A DNA stretch of 64,000 nucleotides from Trichopria drosophilae (GCA_030407085.1 CM059587.1:101427001-101491000); one strand, 5' to 3'; positions 9,816 through 22,875 are shown, numbered from the stretch's first letter. Numbers and translations: made by a program. Notes: a model not told the origin generated them from the letters alone.

Positions 9816-11180
9816 AGTAGAAGGTTACGGCGTGAACCAAAAATGTCCAACAAGTGTAATATGCCTGACCTTGTGTAATGAAATGGTACCTGCAAGGTGG
9901 ACGGGAGTAGTTCCATTGTTAAATATTTTGTTATAGATTACCACCTTATCGACTAAACCCTCTAAACATTTTCATAATAAAATTTGAATGGGAAGCAACT
10001 GTACTGACACAAATAGAAAAACATACGACTTACTTTTACTCATTTTGTGAAAAGCAAACTCGCAAACTTTCTAAAAAGTTTTTCGATTGAAAATTTGATC
10101 CCCGACGTCTCCAGTGTCGCATAAAACGCTTCTGCATTCTTAAACACTATCAACAGGTAAAAAGATTTATCCGAAAGAAATAACCCTCAATCCTAACCTA
10201 CGACTTGGTCTCGGACTTGAAATACCTTTAAGAAAGTTTGCGAATTCTCCCATATCCTTCAAACGAAAAGAGAAAATGCACATCGTCGATTTAACGATTG
10301 ATTCCCTGCAGGATACGAGGGTAAAACGATAAAAAAAAAACACTTCCGAAAGTCGAAATGGACGGTTCATTATCACAAGACCATATGTAAAGTTCGGAAA
10401 GTTCTGCAGCCGTAATTAAGCTACTCGCTTACGATCGTTAATTGAATCTCGTCGATCGGAACAGCGGCTCTAGTCCAGAAAGACTTACTAGCGGAGGTGT
10501 AAATTCGATTTCCTTCTTTTCCCCGTTCGTGCTCAATTTGATAAAAGACAAAAAAAAGGAATGCGCGACACAAGTAGTGAAAAAAGGAATGCTGCGAAAA
10601 TCCCGTACCTTTCGCGTTAATCGAATCTTTTTCTGGAAGACTCAATTTCCTGGTGTACATGTGCGAGGAAAATGTCGAGGGTTGGAATGGAAATAATTCC
10701 GTAAGTACCGGATTGTGCATATACGGGAGTCGTGGCGCAGAGTGTGGTTTTACCGACAGAACAAATGAGCATTCAAGAAAAACAAATCAATTTACAAGAG
10801 TGCTAAAATAGAACGCATAGAAGTACCATGAGTTTATACAATCAGTTGGTGAAGTGGTAATCTGTATCAAAATCTGTTGATGAGATATAATAATTTGTAA
10901 ATATTTTGTGTACACCATTCTGTAAAAACCTTGGATACATAACTATTTTTATTTGTCTATCTGTTTCATCTTCTGAATATACCAACTAAGTCCATGGAGA
11001 GATTGCAGTAGGAAATCTGTTTTACCGATTGATGATACAAAAGTATACTTAAAATGTCTTAAATAAAATCGAACCAAATTAAAAGTCAGTGTCTTCGTTC
11101 GAAAACGTCTACTAACTTCGGGGATTTCCGGAGAGTCGAAATAATTGAAGTGAACTGATAGCACCGTAAATGGACCATTG
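9816..11180. other. CpG-rich island (10165-10720) with AT-rich flanks
   Basis: Gene-free as far as can be seen. The middle part is CpG-rich, with overlapping ORFs of up to 99 codons on opposite strands and no recognisable motifs. An inverted pair CGCAAACTTTCT / AGAAAGTTTGCG lies at about 10050 and 10230. A minus-strand ORF at 10949-11197 begins with a segment (RPTYNGPFTVLS) that resembles the C-terminal end of LTR-retrotransposon integrases, but the match is too short to call. Confidence 0.3.
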
Positions 11181-11600
11181 TAGGTAGGTCGAAGCAACTA
11201 ACGTTTATCTAATTGCCATCTTAATTGCTGCAAATTGCTTCTCGTCTGCTTCTTGACACCTTGCTCGGTTTCATTCTCGCCTATTTTAGGTCTTGGCTCT
11301 TTTTTGGACCTTATCTGCTGTCGCGTTTATTTTTTTTTTGTTCGCCCGGAATTGCGGTACTTGCCACGTCGTAACCACGATATGTATGTATTCATCTCCC
11401 TCCGATGAGCCCATTACGGTAGTGATTCGCGATCTGCGAAAGTTGGTCCCGGAAGCTCGTACAATCGATGGGAACGGAGAAACGAACCGTTTAAATGTTC
11501 GCCGAACGTTTTACCGGCTTTTTCACGTGCGACCAACTGAAAGAGTCGGTGGCTCCAAATGTTCCCGGAAACGTAACGTTTAAGATTTAAAAAGGCACTT
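11181..11600. other. CpG-rich non-coding island
   Basis: GC-rich segment with two antisense ORFs of about 95 codons. The plus ORF (11293-11583) has a hydrophobic start, but it continues into low-complexity, arginine-rich sequence without a known domain. No splice structure is evident. Candidate regulatory island only. Confidence 0.25.
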
Positions 11601-12698
11601 TTTTTAACCACGTAACATGAGAGCCTCGTTTTAAACATGCAGGATAGTGAATGAAAAGATAATGAGAGCACCAGGTAAAAAGACTCTTCCTGAATCAAGT
11701 CGACACGAAAGATGTGAAATTATGTGCTTTATAACCGTATGGTGCTACATTTTATTACTTGGTCAGATAAGTGGCATGCAAAGAAAACAATATATGTGGT
11801 ACAAATTTTATTCACATCAAAAAGTCGAGTGTCTTACTGCAGCAAGATACTATGGTATTTAGAGGCATTTTGTCTCCGAACGTGTCTTAAGGTATGTTTA
11901 GTAAACGAAGGTGACTACGTCCGTAAATGAATAAGTACCCCACCTACTTCTAAGTAGTGCAAATTAGTTTATAATAGATTTTTGAGCCAATATAATCAAC
12001 ACATTTAATTTTGTGTTTTCTTTTGGTAAATTTAACATATTCTGACATCGCTTCCCCTCAAATTGATGTCAATAAATGTAACCTAGATTCATACATCCCA
12101 GACTGTAACGAAATACTGTAACCACTAAGCTTAAAGTAAAAATAAAATTTGAACTGTTTTAAAACAATATTTATTATTTTTAAAAAGATATCGGATTAAC
12201 TGCGCATAATTTCAGGATCGCAGGTTTTCGTGTTTACGCTTCTCTTAACAAGGTTCAAAACTTCTTAAAATTGCCAATTTCTGTTTTATTTGCGACTAAT
12301 TTATTCATCTTCTACTATATGTTCTTGACTTTTTTCTGTGTGCTCTTAGAAACCGGTTAACTTCAGCTTTGCTCTGTTGGTTCTGTGTACACATGGAACG
12401 CAAAAACGTGAAAATTTTACCAATTTTATGACTGTTTACTGTCAATATAGCAGTTCTTACAAATAACTAAAATCTATTACTTTTAAGGACGTCCTATTTT
12501 AATTATCATCTTATAATCAGTGTCTGTATAATATTCTAGTCCCTTAACTTATTTGCATTTATTACATTACAGCATAATACTAGACTACAAACAAAGAAAT
12601 TTTTAAAGAAATTTTTGAATAATTAACATATTACATATATTATAAACAAGAACTGTCTTAGATGATTACATTTTTTATGGCTGTGTGATGACATACAG
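11601..12698. other. AT-rich gene-free DNA
   Basis: No repeat structure, RNA gene or credible ORF is seen. Two overlapping plus-strand ORFs near 11650-11930 have no motifs. Confidence 0.45.
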
Positions 12699-13005
12699 TG
12701 TGCTCTCTATATCTGAATTATTTTAGTTGAATTAAACTACCGAGTTGTAAGTTCGTAACTAATTGCATCAGTAATAATTTTTACTAATAAAGAGCAAAAA
12801 ACTACTAGTTCATTGGTGAATTTCTATTAATTTCTAATTAATCAGTATATATTTAGTACCTTATACTAAAATGAATCGGTTAAATTTGACTACTAATTAA
12901 TTAGTAGTTGTTTTTGGTTATTAATAAAAATGATTACTAATTCAATAAAAGGCCGACTTTTCGTTCTTTCGGTAGTAGTTTTTAACCAATTTAAATATAG
13001 ATAGA
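12699..13005. mobile_element. AT-rich MITE with CTCTAAATCTGAATTA-type ends, copy 1
   Basis: Left end reads TGCTCTCTATATCTGAATTA. The right end, read in complement, begins TCTTCTATCTATATTTAAAT and continues into TTAAAAACTACT. The interior is dominated by ACTAATTAGTA words in both orientations, which gives internal palindromes. It matches the better preserved element at 45578-45863 in ends and interior. No coding capacity. Confidence 0.5.
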
Positions 13006-13627
13006 AGATCCAAATAAGATTAATCAACACAATAAATTGTCAATCAAAGTTCACAGCATAGCTTTTATGTATTTTTTCAAATATTTTTATGAAAGACCCC
13101 AAAATCTAAAGTCCTGTCATAATTCTATTTGCTAAACTGGGATATGGCTGAATAATTTTCACAGGATTATGATTATTAGTAAAAAATTGCAAAATAAATG
13201 TTTGCACAATTAATATAGAAATAATTCGCAAATTTCGATATAACCAGCAAAATGCGCATTTTGCGAATGCATGCTGGCACGATTGCGAATGCGAGATTCG
13301 CAATCCGGAAGCGATTACAAATGTGTTGGAGATTTAACTTGTGCAGAATGGCGGAAAATGTAGCCGGAGAATCTGCGGTCAATCGTTGAATAACCGTACT
13401 AATCCTATAAATCTTGTTTTAAAACTATCCTAATCTGAGGTTACTAGGTAAACCAAAAGTGAACTTACCTGACTATTTTATGAAGTTTAGTCGTTTTTTT
13501 TTAATTAAATGATAATTTGCATATTTGGTGAAATAATTTCGCAAAATTTACAGAATTCTTCATATTTCTGAACATTTTAAACTAGGTTTCTATTCGAGAG
13601 GATTATACTTATTAATACCATCTTCAG
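13006..13627. other. AT-rich DNA with small TTGCGAAT palindrome
   Basis: No gene supported. Around 13240-13310 there are inverted TTGCGAATG / GCATTTTGCGA words (a local hairpin). Two overlapping minus-strand ORFs cover it but have no motifs. Confidence 0.4.
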
Positions 13628-13835
13628 ATATTCTCTAAATCTGAATTAACTAAAATCTACAAATCTAAAAGTAGAAATTGAATATTTTAGTGTAGTACTT
13701 TTTATAAATAAACATTGGTTGTTTTTCAATATTTATTAGTAAATACTACTACCTACTAATTGAATTAGTGACCCATTATTCCTTTTTAAGTAGCGGCTTT
13801 AACGAAATCTTATACTGAATGAAATAGAGACTAAA
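13628..13835. mobile_element. Same MITE family, copy 2 (one clear end)
   Basis: The left end TATTCTCTAAATCTGAATTA matches the family end. The interior has the ACTACCTACTAATTGAATTA words seen in the other copies. The right end is not clear and is placed approximately. The copy lies about 620 bp from copy 1. Confidence 0.4.
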
Positions 13836-15398
13836 TGAGTAACTGCAAAAGTAATTTGTTTTTCTTAAGAGTCACTTTTTCTAATCCTAAATACAATTTT
13901 TAAAGAAATCAAAATCCATACTTAAAATACAAGTTTTTACAGTTTATCAGATACAAAATCTTCGTGCGTTATTGAAAACAAATTGTAACTGGCAAAGTAA
14001 GTCTTTAGATTATTATCGTAATTAAAATTATTTACCAAAACAAAATTTTAAACTAATAAAATATAGAAAATGAATAGACATAATTTCATCTCGATATAAG
14101 GTTTTATAATTGATTACTAATCACAATTCTATATTTTGATATCGAAAATACAAAATGGCCAATGCAATAAATTCTATTAATAATTCAATTGCTTCATTTA
14201 GAACAAACTCAGTTTCAAAAACTCCCATACAACAAAGTGTAGATAAAATAATATTTTTCAAATCCAGATCAAAATAGAAAATGGTTGGTAAAATCAGCTG
14301 ACATATTTTACAAAATTCATTTTTCACTCAGGGCTCTATTGAGAATGGTGAGTCCGAATATGAAGTTATCATTGAAAAAGTAAAAAATTTAATACCGTAG
14401 ATAAAAATTACTGAAGATTATGCAACTCTTTTAAATATTCATTCTAATTATAAACTTTGTATTTTTATATGATGAATAATTCCATTAATGTACATCAATT
14501 GCAAAAGTTTGAAATAAGTTATTTTTCGATCAGTTGTACTATTTGACCAGTCATTGTTTTGGATTCCAGTTCCGCATATTGAATCCGCGATTTTGAATTA
14601 CAAAGTTATGTGTGTAGCTCCAGAAAAACGGATGTCAAAATTAAAACAACAATTCTAAATATTATTTTATACGTTGATGTTTTTTAAAAATAACTTTTGA
14701 GAAACAAGAAATTGTAATTATAATAAATACATGTTAAAAAAGTGTATTATGGGTATTCTATACAAATTCGACCAACCTATGAATCCTACACAATTAAAAT
14801 TAAAAAAAATTAATCATCATTATGAAAGTTCTGAAAAAATTATTACAGAAAAAAAATAACATTTTTTATAATTTTTCGAATATGGTACAGTTATTTATTA
14901 GCTCACTTTGGTCAATAGTAGATGAAAAGTTTAGTTGTAAAAATGAAAAAAGGAACAAAATGGAGGATTCTGCAATTTTTTACGATTGTTTAGGGTTTGA
15001 AACATTGAAATTTGATGAAAAACCATAGTGTAACTTTTTGACTAAGGTGACCAAATTCAATACTTCGTCTAGTCATTTGGTCTGGGTCGAACTAATATGA
15101 ATCGTTCAAAAAATTTCTCTTTAAAGTTCAAAATGTAAAAACCTCAAAACCAAGTACCGATTACATTAAGCGAAATTGCTGTAGTTTGATCGATTCTTTT
15201 ATTCAGTGGTATTTCGTTGTTTTCCCGTGGGATTTAAGAGTTTCTACTTTAAGAGTGTATAGTATTTTTTACTATACAAAATGTTTGTAAAATGACAAAA
15301 GTCTGTGACCAAATTTTTGTACAAAATGAAGACTTGTCAAGATTTACTAGAAATATTCAAATTTTATTATAAATCCACAAGATGATGATGATTTCATG
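13836..15398. other. AT-rich gene-free DNA
   Basis: No supported gene. A degenerate copy of the dispersed word AATCCGCNATTTTGAATT occurs at 14580-14598. ORFs at 14121-14327 (minus) and 14822-15028 (plus) are AT-rich and without motifs. Confidence 0.45.
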
Positions 15399-15970
15399 TT
15401 AGAACAAAAGGTAATAGAATGACACCTCGAGGACTAAGAAACTTCCAGAACGTAATGATGGACCGGACGTATTATTTTTCGCTTTCCTATCCATTGAATT
15501 TTGCAATAAAAGGCTCATCTCTCGTTCCCACCGGAGAAACGCAAGATAGGCTGAAAAAAGACAAGATGGAAAGCGGCATCTTTGGGGTCTCCTCTCCGTC
15601 TGTCGCGATATCTCAGTGGGACCGACGCATTTTAGCTTTGAAAGGTTGCCCCGGTTCTGCAACGATGTCGGGCTTCGAGGAATATAGGACCGAAGAGAAA
15701 AACGCGACGGTTCAAAAGATAGTGTGCATGTATGTATCTGTGTAAGAGTGTAGGAAAGAGACAAAGAGAGAGAGGGATAGAGAAGAAGAGAAAGTAAAAG
15801 AAAGAATGAGAATACAGGACCAGAAAAGCGAATAGACAAAAGTGAGGGAAAAGGAAAGGAAATGTTGAGTCCCTTAGATATAGTAAGTGGTTCAGTCTCT
15901 TCCCTCGACTTTTATATACGCGCCTTTCTTTTTTTTTCTTTCTCTTCGTTATTTCGCGCCACACACGCTT
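15399..15970. other. CpG-rich island with purine-rich tract
   Basis: GC-rich DNA from 15420 to 15740, followed by a purine tract with GAGA words at about 15750-15870. The long antisense ORFs (up to 146 codons) translate this tract into Leu/Ser/Phe-rich low complexity and are not genes. GAGA words are known binding sites of GAGA factor in insects, but binding here is not shown. A similar TAGGAAAGAGACAAA stretch recurs at 17561. Confidence 0.4.
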
Positions 15971-16233
15971 TAAATCCTGTACTCGCTCGCTCTGATCTTA
16001 TAAGCCACGAATTTGTCGTTGATACCTAACTACGTCGTATTTCGCTTTACAAAGTTATTTTCTATTCAATCATATTTCCCACTTCGAGATTAGTTACGAA
16101 AAAATATATCAATAAATATTGTTTAAATAATTAGATTATAAGAAATTTTGTTCGGCCCTGCAAAATATTCCAATATTATATAATAACCGTCCGAACATAT
16201 ATAGCAGCTTTAGTCAAGAGCAATTTCAAGAGC
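15971..16233. other. AT-rich spacer
   Basis: Nothing recognised. Confidence 0.4.
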
Positions 16234-16733
16234 ATTACGGCCATTTTGAAATTACGAGATATATTCCATTAACGTTATCAAAAAAACAGTCACAATAATG
16301 AAACGTGATTTCAGTTATTAGTATCGATATTTTATATAGTTGTTTATATTTATATAGGTTTCATGACATTGAATTTGACCTTGAGCTTGTTCTCCAAGAG
16401 CATTTCAGGGTAAATTTGTTTACATCTATATCGTAATTTCAAATTGGCGTATTTTGGTGAAGAAAAGTCGTAATGGAATTCTGCGTATCCCATGTTAAAG
16501 AAAAAATAGTAGTATTACATGATCCAACGAAAGGAAAAATTCCTAAATAGTTGTGGCTTCTGTACATGCCATTAAAAATAGCAAAAAAACGCGTTTTTCG
16601 AGTAAATAACCTCAAATATCTCAAAATACTGACGTGATGGGCCACTTCTGACTCCGGATTCTGATTCTACGCACAAAATTACGTCGGAAATGACCCACAG
16701 CTTCCCAACAACAAAACCATGTTGACCTGTGTT
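16234..16733. mobile_element. Long-TIR DNA element, copy B (inverted and truncated)
   Basis: This is the reverse complement of the 2800-3470 part of copy A. Shared landmarks in order include TTACGGCCATTTTGAAATTA, ATATCGATATTTTATATAG (diverged), TTTCATGACATTGAA, TTGACCTTGA, the GATCCAACGAAAGG block and AACCTCAAATATCTCAAAAT. It ends at the family terminus ACCATGTTGACCTGTGTT. The other arm is absent, so the copy is incomplete. The ORF at 16439-16645 is a chance reading through it. Confidence 0.75.
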
Positions 16734-16750
16734 ATTTAAACAACTTTTTT

Positions 16751-16785
16751 AACACTCCGGGAGTAGAACTCGATTTTGCGCCCTG
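16751..16785. repeat. AACACTCCGG element end, solo
   Basis: The 35 bases AACACTCCGG, GAACTCGATTTTGCG and CCCTG resemble 51808-51842 (AACACTCCGG, GAAGCTCGATTTCGCGGCC). There it lies at the left edge of a larger inverted-repeat structure. This may be a solo end of the same family. Confidence 0.45.
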
Positions 16786-16926
16786 TCGTGAAATATTAAT
16801 TCACATCATTTTTTTACTTATGACTATTTAAATAAATATCCTCTTGAATACAAACCATTTTTTTATCATTATATTAATAATAATTGAATTTAATAACATT
16901 ATTTGAATTAATAGTGTACTGTGCAA

Positions 16927-17088
16927 CTAGGGAGCAAAGTAAGTGTTTGTCGACGAGCACGAGTTTGATACCCGATCGAAGCGAAGGCGACAATCGAGTC
17001 TGCAAATGCCTATTCTCCCATATTGCACATATTATTTTCTCATACGAGAATGTGCTATTTTGTGCGACACACTTATTTTGCTCCCTAG
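16927..17088. mobile_element. 162-bp MITE with CTAGGGAGCAAA ends
   Basis: The left end CTAGGGAGCAAAGTAAGTGT and the complement of the right end, CTAGGGAGCAAAATAAGTGT, agree at 19 of 20 positions. The match continues TTGTCG / GTCG. The centre is CpG-rich with no ORF of its own. The ORFs crossing it (16884-17353 and minus 16874-17307) are accidental. It is a clear non-autonomous DNA element, but the superfamily is not determined because no target duplication stands out. Confidence 0.75.
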
Positions 17089-20074
17089 AGACAGAAAGTG
17101 CAGGTTTACTCCCACGATATATATTAACAGTATTTTGTACGCCCAACTTATACAGGTTTCTGACGTTAGTTTTGCTAAATTCAAAATAATGTTTAAAATA
17201 CCGCTATTTGTACCAAATTCGTTATACAGGGTCACTACTACAAATAATACATTTCCTTCAAATGGAAGTGTTCTCAAAATTATTGCCTCCCAAAATGAAT
17301 CCGCCATTTTGAATTTTATAAAATTACCTCGGATTCATAATAAACAATATTAATATAAATATTAATTTAACACTTTTCGTATAAAATTGTTCATTTAAAA
17401 ATGGTATGCCGTAAAGATAATAAAACAAAAATATCTCCAAATAATTGTTAATAAGCTAGTAAAATTAAATATAAATTTTTCTAACGGGCAATCACAGCGC
17501 CTTTCATGAAAACAAAATTTCACAGGCTGTGAATATAGTAGTATATAAAAAAATTTTTGTAGTAGGAAAGAGACAAAAGAGAGAGGGAAAAAAAATGTTG
17601 TCATCATTAAAAGATTAATAATTTAAATTATGAAAAATTTCAATTTAGTCATTTTGAAAAGATGACAACTAAACAAATATAATATACGACTTAAAAATAA
17701 TATACATACTCCAATTAAAATTTTGATTTCTTTACTTCAGAAGGTTTCGTAGAAATTTTGATGAGCTCAAAAATTCATTATGTTAATGAACTTTTTATTG
17801 ATAATGTAGCTATATAGTCACTTAAATGGCACTTAAGAAATGAAAACATTAACTTGAATTTTCTCGAATTACATAAATTCTTCTTTGTCCCGTAATTATT
17901 TCGTTCTGTCCATTTGATTTATTTATTGTTATTATGTTTTACAAACATCCCATATGCTTTTCATTGCACAAGAAAAAATTCATAAAATAATTGTTTATTT
18001 AGGGCAAGCATTTTGTATTATAATGAAGGACATTTTCATAAGGATTTATTCATTTTCTGCCGAGTCCCTTTGATTCCCAGCATATGGATAATCTCCGTTT
18101 TCCGTAATACATTGAAAATCCTTCCATGTTTACTATGAGTGTGAACTTCATGTGAACTCATTTTGGAAGAAACATTACTGGTAGAAAATTTAACAAATTG
18201 CATACATTTCAATTAATTTAAAATGGTTCGTTCACACTTATATCTTAATAACAGACCATTTCAGGATTTTTTACTATTTTAGTTAGGAAGCGGCAATTAT
18301 GAGAAAGTCTTTTAATTTTTTAACCCGCAACTAAGTTCTTAAATATAATAAATAATAACTAAAAAAATACCAAGTCTTAAAAAAATATTATATTGCGCAA
18401 ATTATAACATGTAAACATCTAGTTAGAAGGCAACCTTAAATAAACTGAATTGTTTAAAGTGGCATGCAAGCATGAACAAGAGCACTGAACGTATATTTCA
18501 AGCTCAATCATAATTAATATTGTTAAAGTTGGTGTACATGCTTTTAACTTTAAACGCAAATTTAATCGTTTATTACAGACACTTCGCGACTTCCTTTATG
18601 AAAATGCTTTTTGCACAAGCTTTTGCCTTGAAGCTTTATAACTTTTAAATTGATATTTAACACTTCAAAAACTATCTAAATAACTATGTAATTAACAACA
18701 TTATTAAAAACACGTGGCACTTTTTAGTTTACTACAGAATTCAAAAGAGCAAAAAAAAAAATAAAAATTCTCGCTTCATTGAGTGTTTAGAACATCAAAG
18801 TATAATGTTAAGAAACAATTCTTCAACATTTGGATATCAAATAAGATTTTTTAACAACGGTTGGCAGACATCTTGATGAAAAGGGTTTTTGCGCATATTG
18901 CAAAGTACCATATTAACTTCGTAACGCCTACTTACATATCAATAATGCCAAAGTTCAATAATTAAACAGGAAACTCTGAAATCAATTATAGTTAGAGTTC
19001 AAAGAAAAGTAGTACACTTTTCCACACTACGAAATTTTTAAGTCTGCAGTTTTGCAAGGGAATGTGGTGTATATATATCATTTAAAGTTTGGTAACAAAA
19101 CTTCATCACAAAGTCTCAAGAACAGGCCCAAACTTACCGACCTCCTGAAGTTACTTACTTCGAAGTCAACGACACCCGCACGATGTTTGAGGTTTCGAAA
19201 ACGAAAACCATTTCCTTCAAAACCACATGTCATAAAGTTAAAGCTACCCACTTGGCTTAAAAGTTAATATGACAAATATAGTCCAATAATTAAAATCTTC
19301 AAACATCATATTAGGAAAACTAAAAATTGAATGATAAGTCAAAGAGATCATCAAGAATATAGTCAGTCTACATTACCAAGAACATAAAATCAGTACTTAT
19401 TAAAGTATCTAATCTATTTTTAGAGAAAAACTGTCATATAAAATTGAAAAAGAAACATTATCAATTTATGATCGTTTATAATTGGGCTGCTCCAGTGCGG
19501 AGTGATAAATAAAATATTTTGTACAATTTTCTATTCCGTTTCAGTAAATAAATTACGTATTTGAAGATTTTATTTTGGTTTGCCACTTTTGATTCTTTAT
19601 TCTACTACCGAAAGTGAAAAATATCATCTTCAATGATCTGCATTAACAAGTTAATATATATCAAATGCTTTCAAGCTCAGTGAAATTCATTTTAAAAGAA
19701 ATCATCTAAAACTCAAAATGATGTTTCAAAATGCAGAGCATATTTTAAAATATAAAACTTCGATCATTTTTACTCCGCGTTAGTCGGATTTCACGAAAAT
19801 TTCACGATACTACACGGCAAATTCAATGTCGCTAACTTGAGATACGTATAGGATATTATTATAATAAGAAGTACTGCGATACATACAGTTGTTTTGTTTT
19901 AAATCAAATTTAGAGCGAGTAAAAAGTAAATAATATCTCTTATACTTGTCACCAATAATTTTGGGTTTATTTTATATATACGTATATAATGTTATATATA
20001 TGAAGTTATTTTTTTATCCTCTATATAAATCGGAATGTTGTAGACACAAAAACAGGGTTGAAAATTACGATTAT
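17089..20074. other. AT-rich gene-free DNA
   Basis: Long A+T-rich stretch without recognised genes. It includes an AATCCGCCATTTTGAATTTT word at 17299-17318 (dispersed family), and a purine run at 17561-17597. The 71-codon ORF at 19052 has no motif. Confidence 0.45.
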
Positions 20075-20430
20075 TCATAATTTTGTTGTAGCGCTGCAAC
20101 GTGGAGTGCTGAATGAAACATTTCGTACGGATTTTCCAGCACGCTTCAATCAAAACACTCGCACCAATTAATTTCGATAATTAATAATAGCTAATACGCT
20201 AGTTAAATTGCGTCTAAAAAGGATCGCAATATTGAATACACGATAATGAAATTACACGGTGCATGCATTACTCCGAACAAACTGCCATTAGCCGTTATTG
20301 GACGATAATTAGAGAAATAATTACATTAGGATTTTCGAATGGCTCATTTTTAGAACATGTTATTACGTTACTAAATGATCACGGTATAATTGTTATATAC
20401 AGAAGACTACTATAACGATTGTTTCCCAAT
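20075..20430. promoter_or_regulatory. Candidate regulatory segment rich in TAAT words
   Basis: This segment is less AT-simple than its flanks and holds many ATTA/TAATTA words, such as CAATTAATTTCGATAATTAA and ATAATTAGAGAAATAATTAC, mixed with CpG. Homeodomain proteins bind TAATTA-type sites. The clustering suggests an enhancer-like segment, but there is no comparative evidence. Confidence 0.25.
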
Positions 20431-22622
20431 TTACAAAATTCGAGTTAATTTGAAGTTGAAATTCATATGTGATTCTTAAAGGTAAATAATTTCACTTGAA
20501 TCTTTATCAAGGATTACATTAGTATTTCAATTTTTCGTAATTTATTACATTTTTTACTATATATTCTTTTGTGTGATTTCAAAACGGATCATTGAATATT
20601 GAGAATCTATGCAATTTGTTGTAATGTTGAAAATAAGTTATTCTGCTTTCACACGATACGGAAACTGAAAGCTGAATAAATTTTAGTAAAAATCGGTTGT
20701 ATACAACAATTTTGAGGTTAGAAAAGAGCTTAGAATTTTTTGTTTGTAAAAAAGACAGAATACGAAAGGATTTGTTCCGGGATTACTACTTTTGACAGTT
20801 GTATATTTTCCTAAGAAACCGACAGCTGATTCTGATTACGGAATTTGAAAGAATACTAAAACAACCGATCTTATACCGTTCCAGCATAAAACTTGCAATT
20901 AAAAGAAGTGATGTGCTAACTAAGCAGAAGTTTGGTTATTGTTAAAAATGAAAATTGCTTAAAATATGATAATCACTTAAACTACCTTTAAAAAGAATCA
21001 CCAGTTTCGAATACATCTGCAGAAAACTAAAACACTACTGTAAATTATTGATGTAACAGGTAATTTTTCCAATGGCAATACAATAAAATAAAATCGATAG
21101 AAATAGCGCTAAAAGTACCAAAACCGTTATAAGTTCTACAAAATTTAGATAATTTTTTAAACTGAAATGTTTTTTAACTTTTTGGTCATAATTAAACAAC
21201 TAAAATCAAAGTTCAACTAAAATGATCGTCATTTCAAATGCGATAATATACAAATGTTAGATACAGAGGCTGACTTTCATGTAGAAGAACTTAAGAATTG
21301 TTACATATTAAAGGGCACAACAAATCATTAACCAGAATTTAAATTCTACATATGATGATCTGTTATTAATAATGACATTAAAACTCTGGACCACCTATCG
21401 AATATAAGGGTAACCGAGCTTAATCTAGGTCCACTTCACAAATCAAAAGCCCTCCTTAATTTTTATTTCGTTATATTTAAAAGCCTACACAACATTTATA
21501 TTAATTATCAATTGTTCAAAATATTTGTGATCTTTTAAATCAGACAGTACACATTAAAAAGTCAACAACGAAAGTTAAAAAATGCAATAAAACACCTCAA
21601 AGAAACGTTCGTTAGTACTGGCAGCAGAATAAAACGAATTATTTTGATTATAATATTATTTTATTGTTTATACCGGTTTACTTTTAACGCAATCCCAAAG
21701 AGCCCTTTTTACGCGTCAGGATTCTCTATCTCTGAAGAATTTCACTTCGCCGCATTCATTGACAATTCACAGAAAACACGAGTCAGCTGCGTAAACCGGC
21801 AAAGACACGACAGTTGTCGCGTCTTTCGTGAACTTTTATTACGGAAATTGCTTTCTCGCCACACGTTTCAGCGCCAACTAGAATTGAAATGTAAAAAAAA
21901 ATAGCTTACGAGAAAAAAGATTTTCTTCCCCTGACAGGGAACGATGTTTATTGCCGACTGCATTTGCATAAAATGAGATTCCAATAAATGACGTTAACGG
22001 GAACGGTGTGTACAAATGTCTAATAAAAATAGCATCAAAGTCCGTTTTCACTCCAATATTTGACAACTTGAAAAATCGTCAAAATGTATGTTAGAATAGG
22101 TATAATAAGTAATTATTTTGAAAAACCACGTTCATTCCGAATTTGGAATAAATATATTTTTTCGTTTACCTTCAAATATAAAAATATGTTATATTTTTAA
22201 ACAATTATAGAAAAAGTTCATCAGTGAAATACAAAAATACACAAAAACACAAAGGTAAACAATGTAGAAGTTCTGGGATAGTTGGCTTGATGTATTCTTT
22301 ATTACATCTTTACCCAAAAGCTTCATTCAAAGAAAATATTTCACTATTTTTTCCCTATTAATTATGATCAACAATAATTTTTACTGATCTAAAATGTAAA
22401 ATACGTTGACGTTTAATCAACGTTATTAATTTAAAAGTTTTGAGCAATCAGGGGACGTTGAATATCAAGTAAGGTTTGATACAAATACATTGACCCGAGA
22501 AAACTTCACAAAAATTGACAAAATTAATTAAATCTGATAAAACTCGTCTGTTGCAGGGAAGAAGTTGACGAAAGTCCGGGGATTATGAATAGAAAAATTT
22601 GAGTAAAAGATATCGCAATTAA
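20431..22622. other. AT-rich gene-free DNA with one more balanced segment
   Basis: No gene supported. The segment 21660-21900 has more even composition, with an 86-codon plus-strand ORF that begins hydrophobic and ends basic and has no recognised domain. The remainder is AT-rich without structure. Confidence 0.35.
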
Positions 22623-22749
22623 CCCATACAGCACAGACGTTGCAAATATGTAACGGTTATGTCACAGGAATGTAAAAATGTCCGACTTCATAACCGTTAT
22701 ATATCAGTAACGTATTTGGTATGTAACAAAACATTTTGTGCTGTCTGGG
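22623..22749. mobile_element. CCCATACAGCACA-ended MITE, copy 2 (complete, different core)
   Basis: Starts CCCATACAGCACAGA and ends TGTGCTGTCTGGG, a near-perfect 13-bp inverted repeat. The core includes TAACGGTTATG and CATAACCGTTA, an internal palindrome. The ends match the copies at 9143 and 27972, but the core is unrelated, as is common for elements moved by one shared transposase. Confidence 0.75.
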
Positions 22750-22875
22750 AATGGATATGGACAACTTTAATTATAGGTAAAAACTGATGAAAAGGTACAG
22801 CTGAAATTAGAATACGTGCAATCTTCAATATCAGAAATAAATTAGAATCAATGTTCACGTTTCAAATGTTCTTAA

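Noticed and set aside
10949..11197. Minus-strand ORF with RPTYNGPFTVLS, like an LTR-retrotransposon integrase end
   Set aside because: Only about 12 residues look similar. No RT, RNase H, zinc finger or LTR is nearby, so chance cannot be excluded.
15399..15964. 146- and 110-codon minus-strand ORFs
   Set aside because: They translate a purine-rich GAGA tract into Leu/Ser/Phe low complexity. No real protein features.
16884..17353. 101- and 136-codon plus-strand ORFs
   Set aside because: They run through the 162-bp MITE at 16927-17088 and the dispersed AATCCGCCATTTTGAA repeat. They are chance readings.
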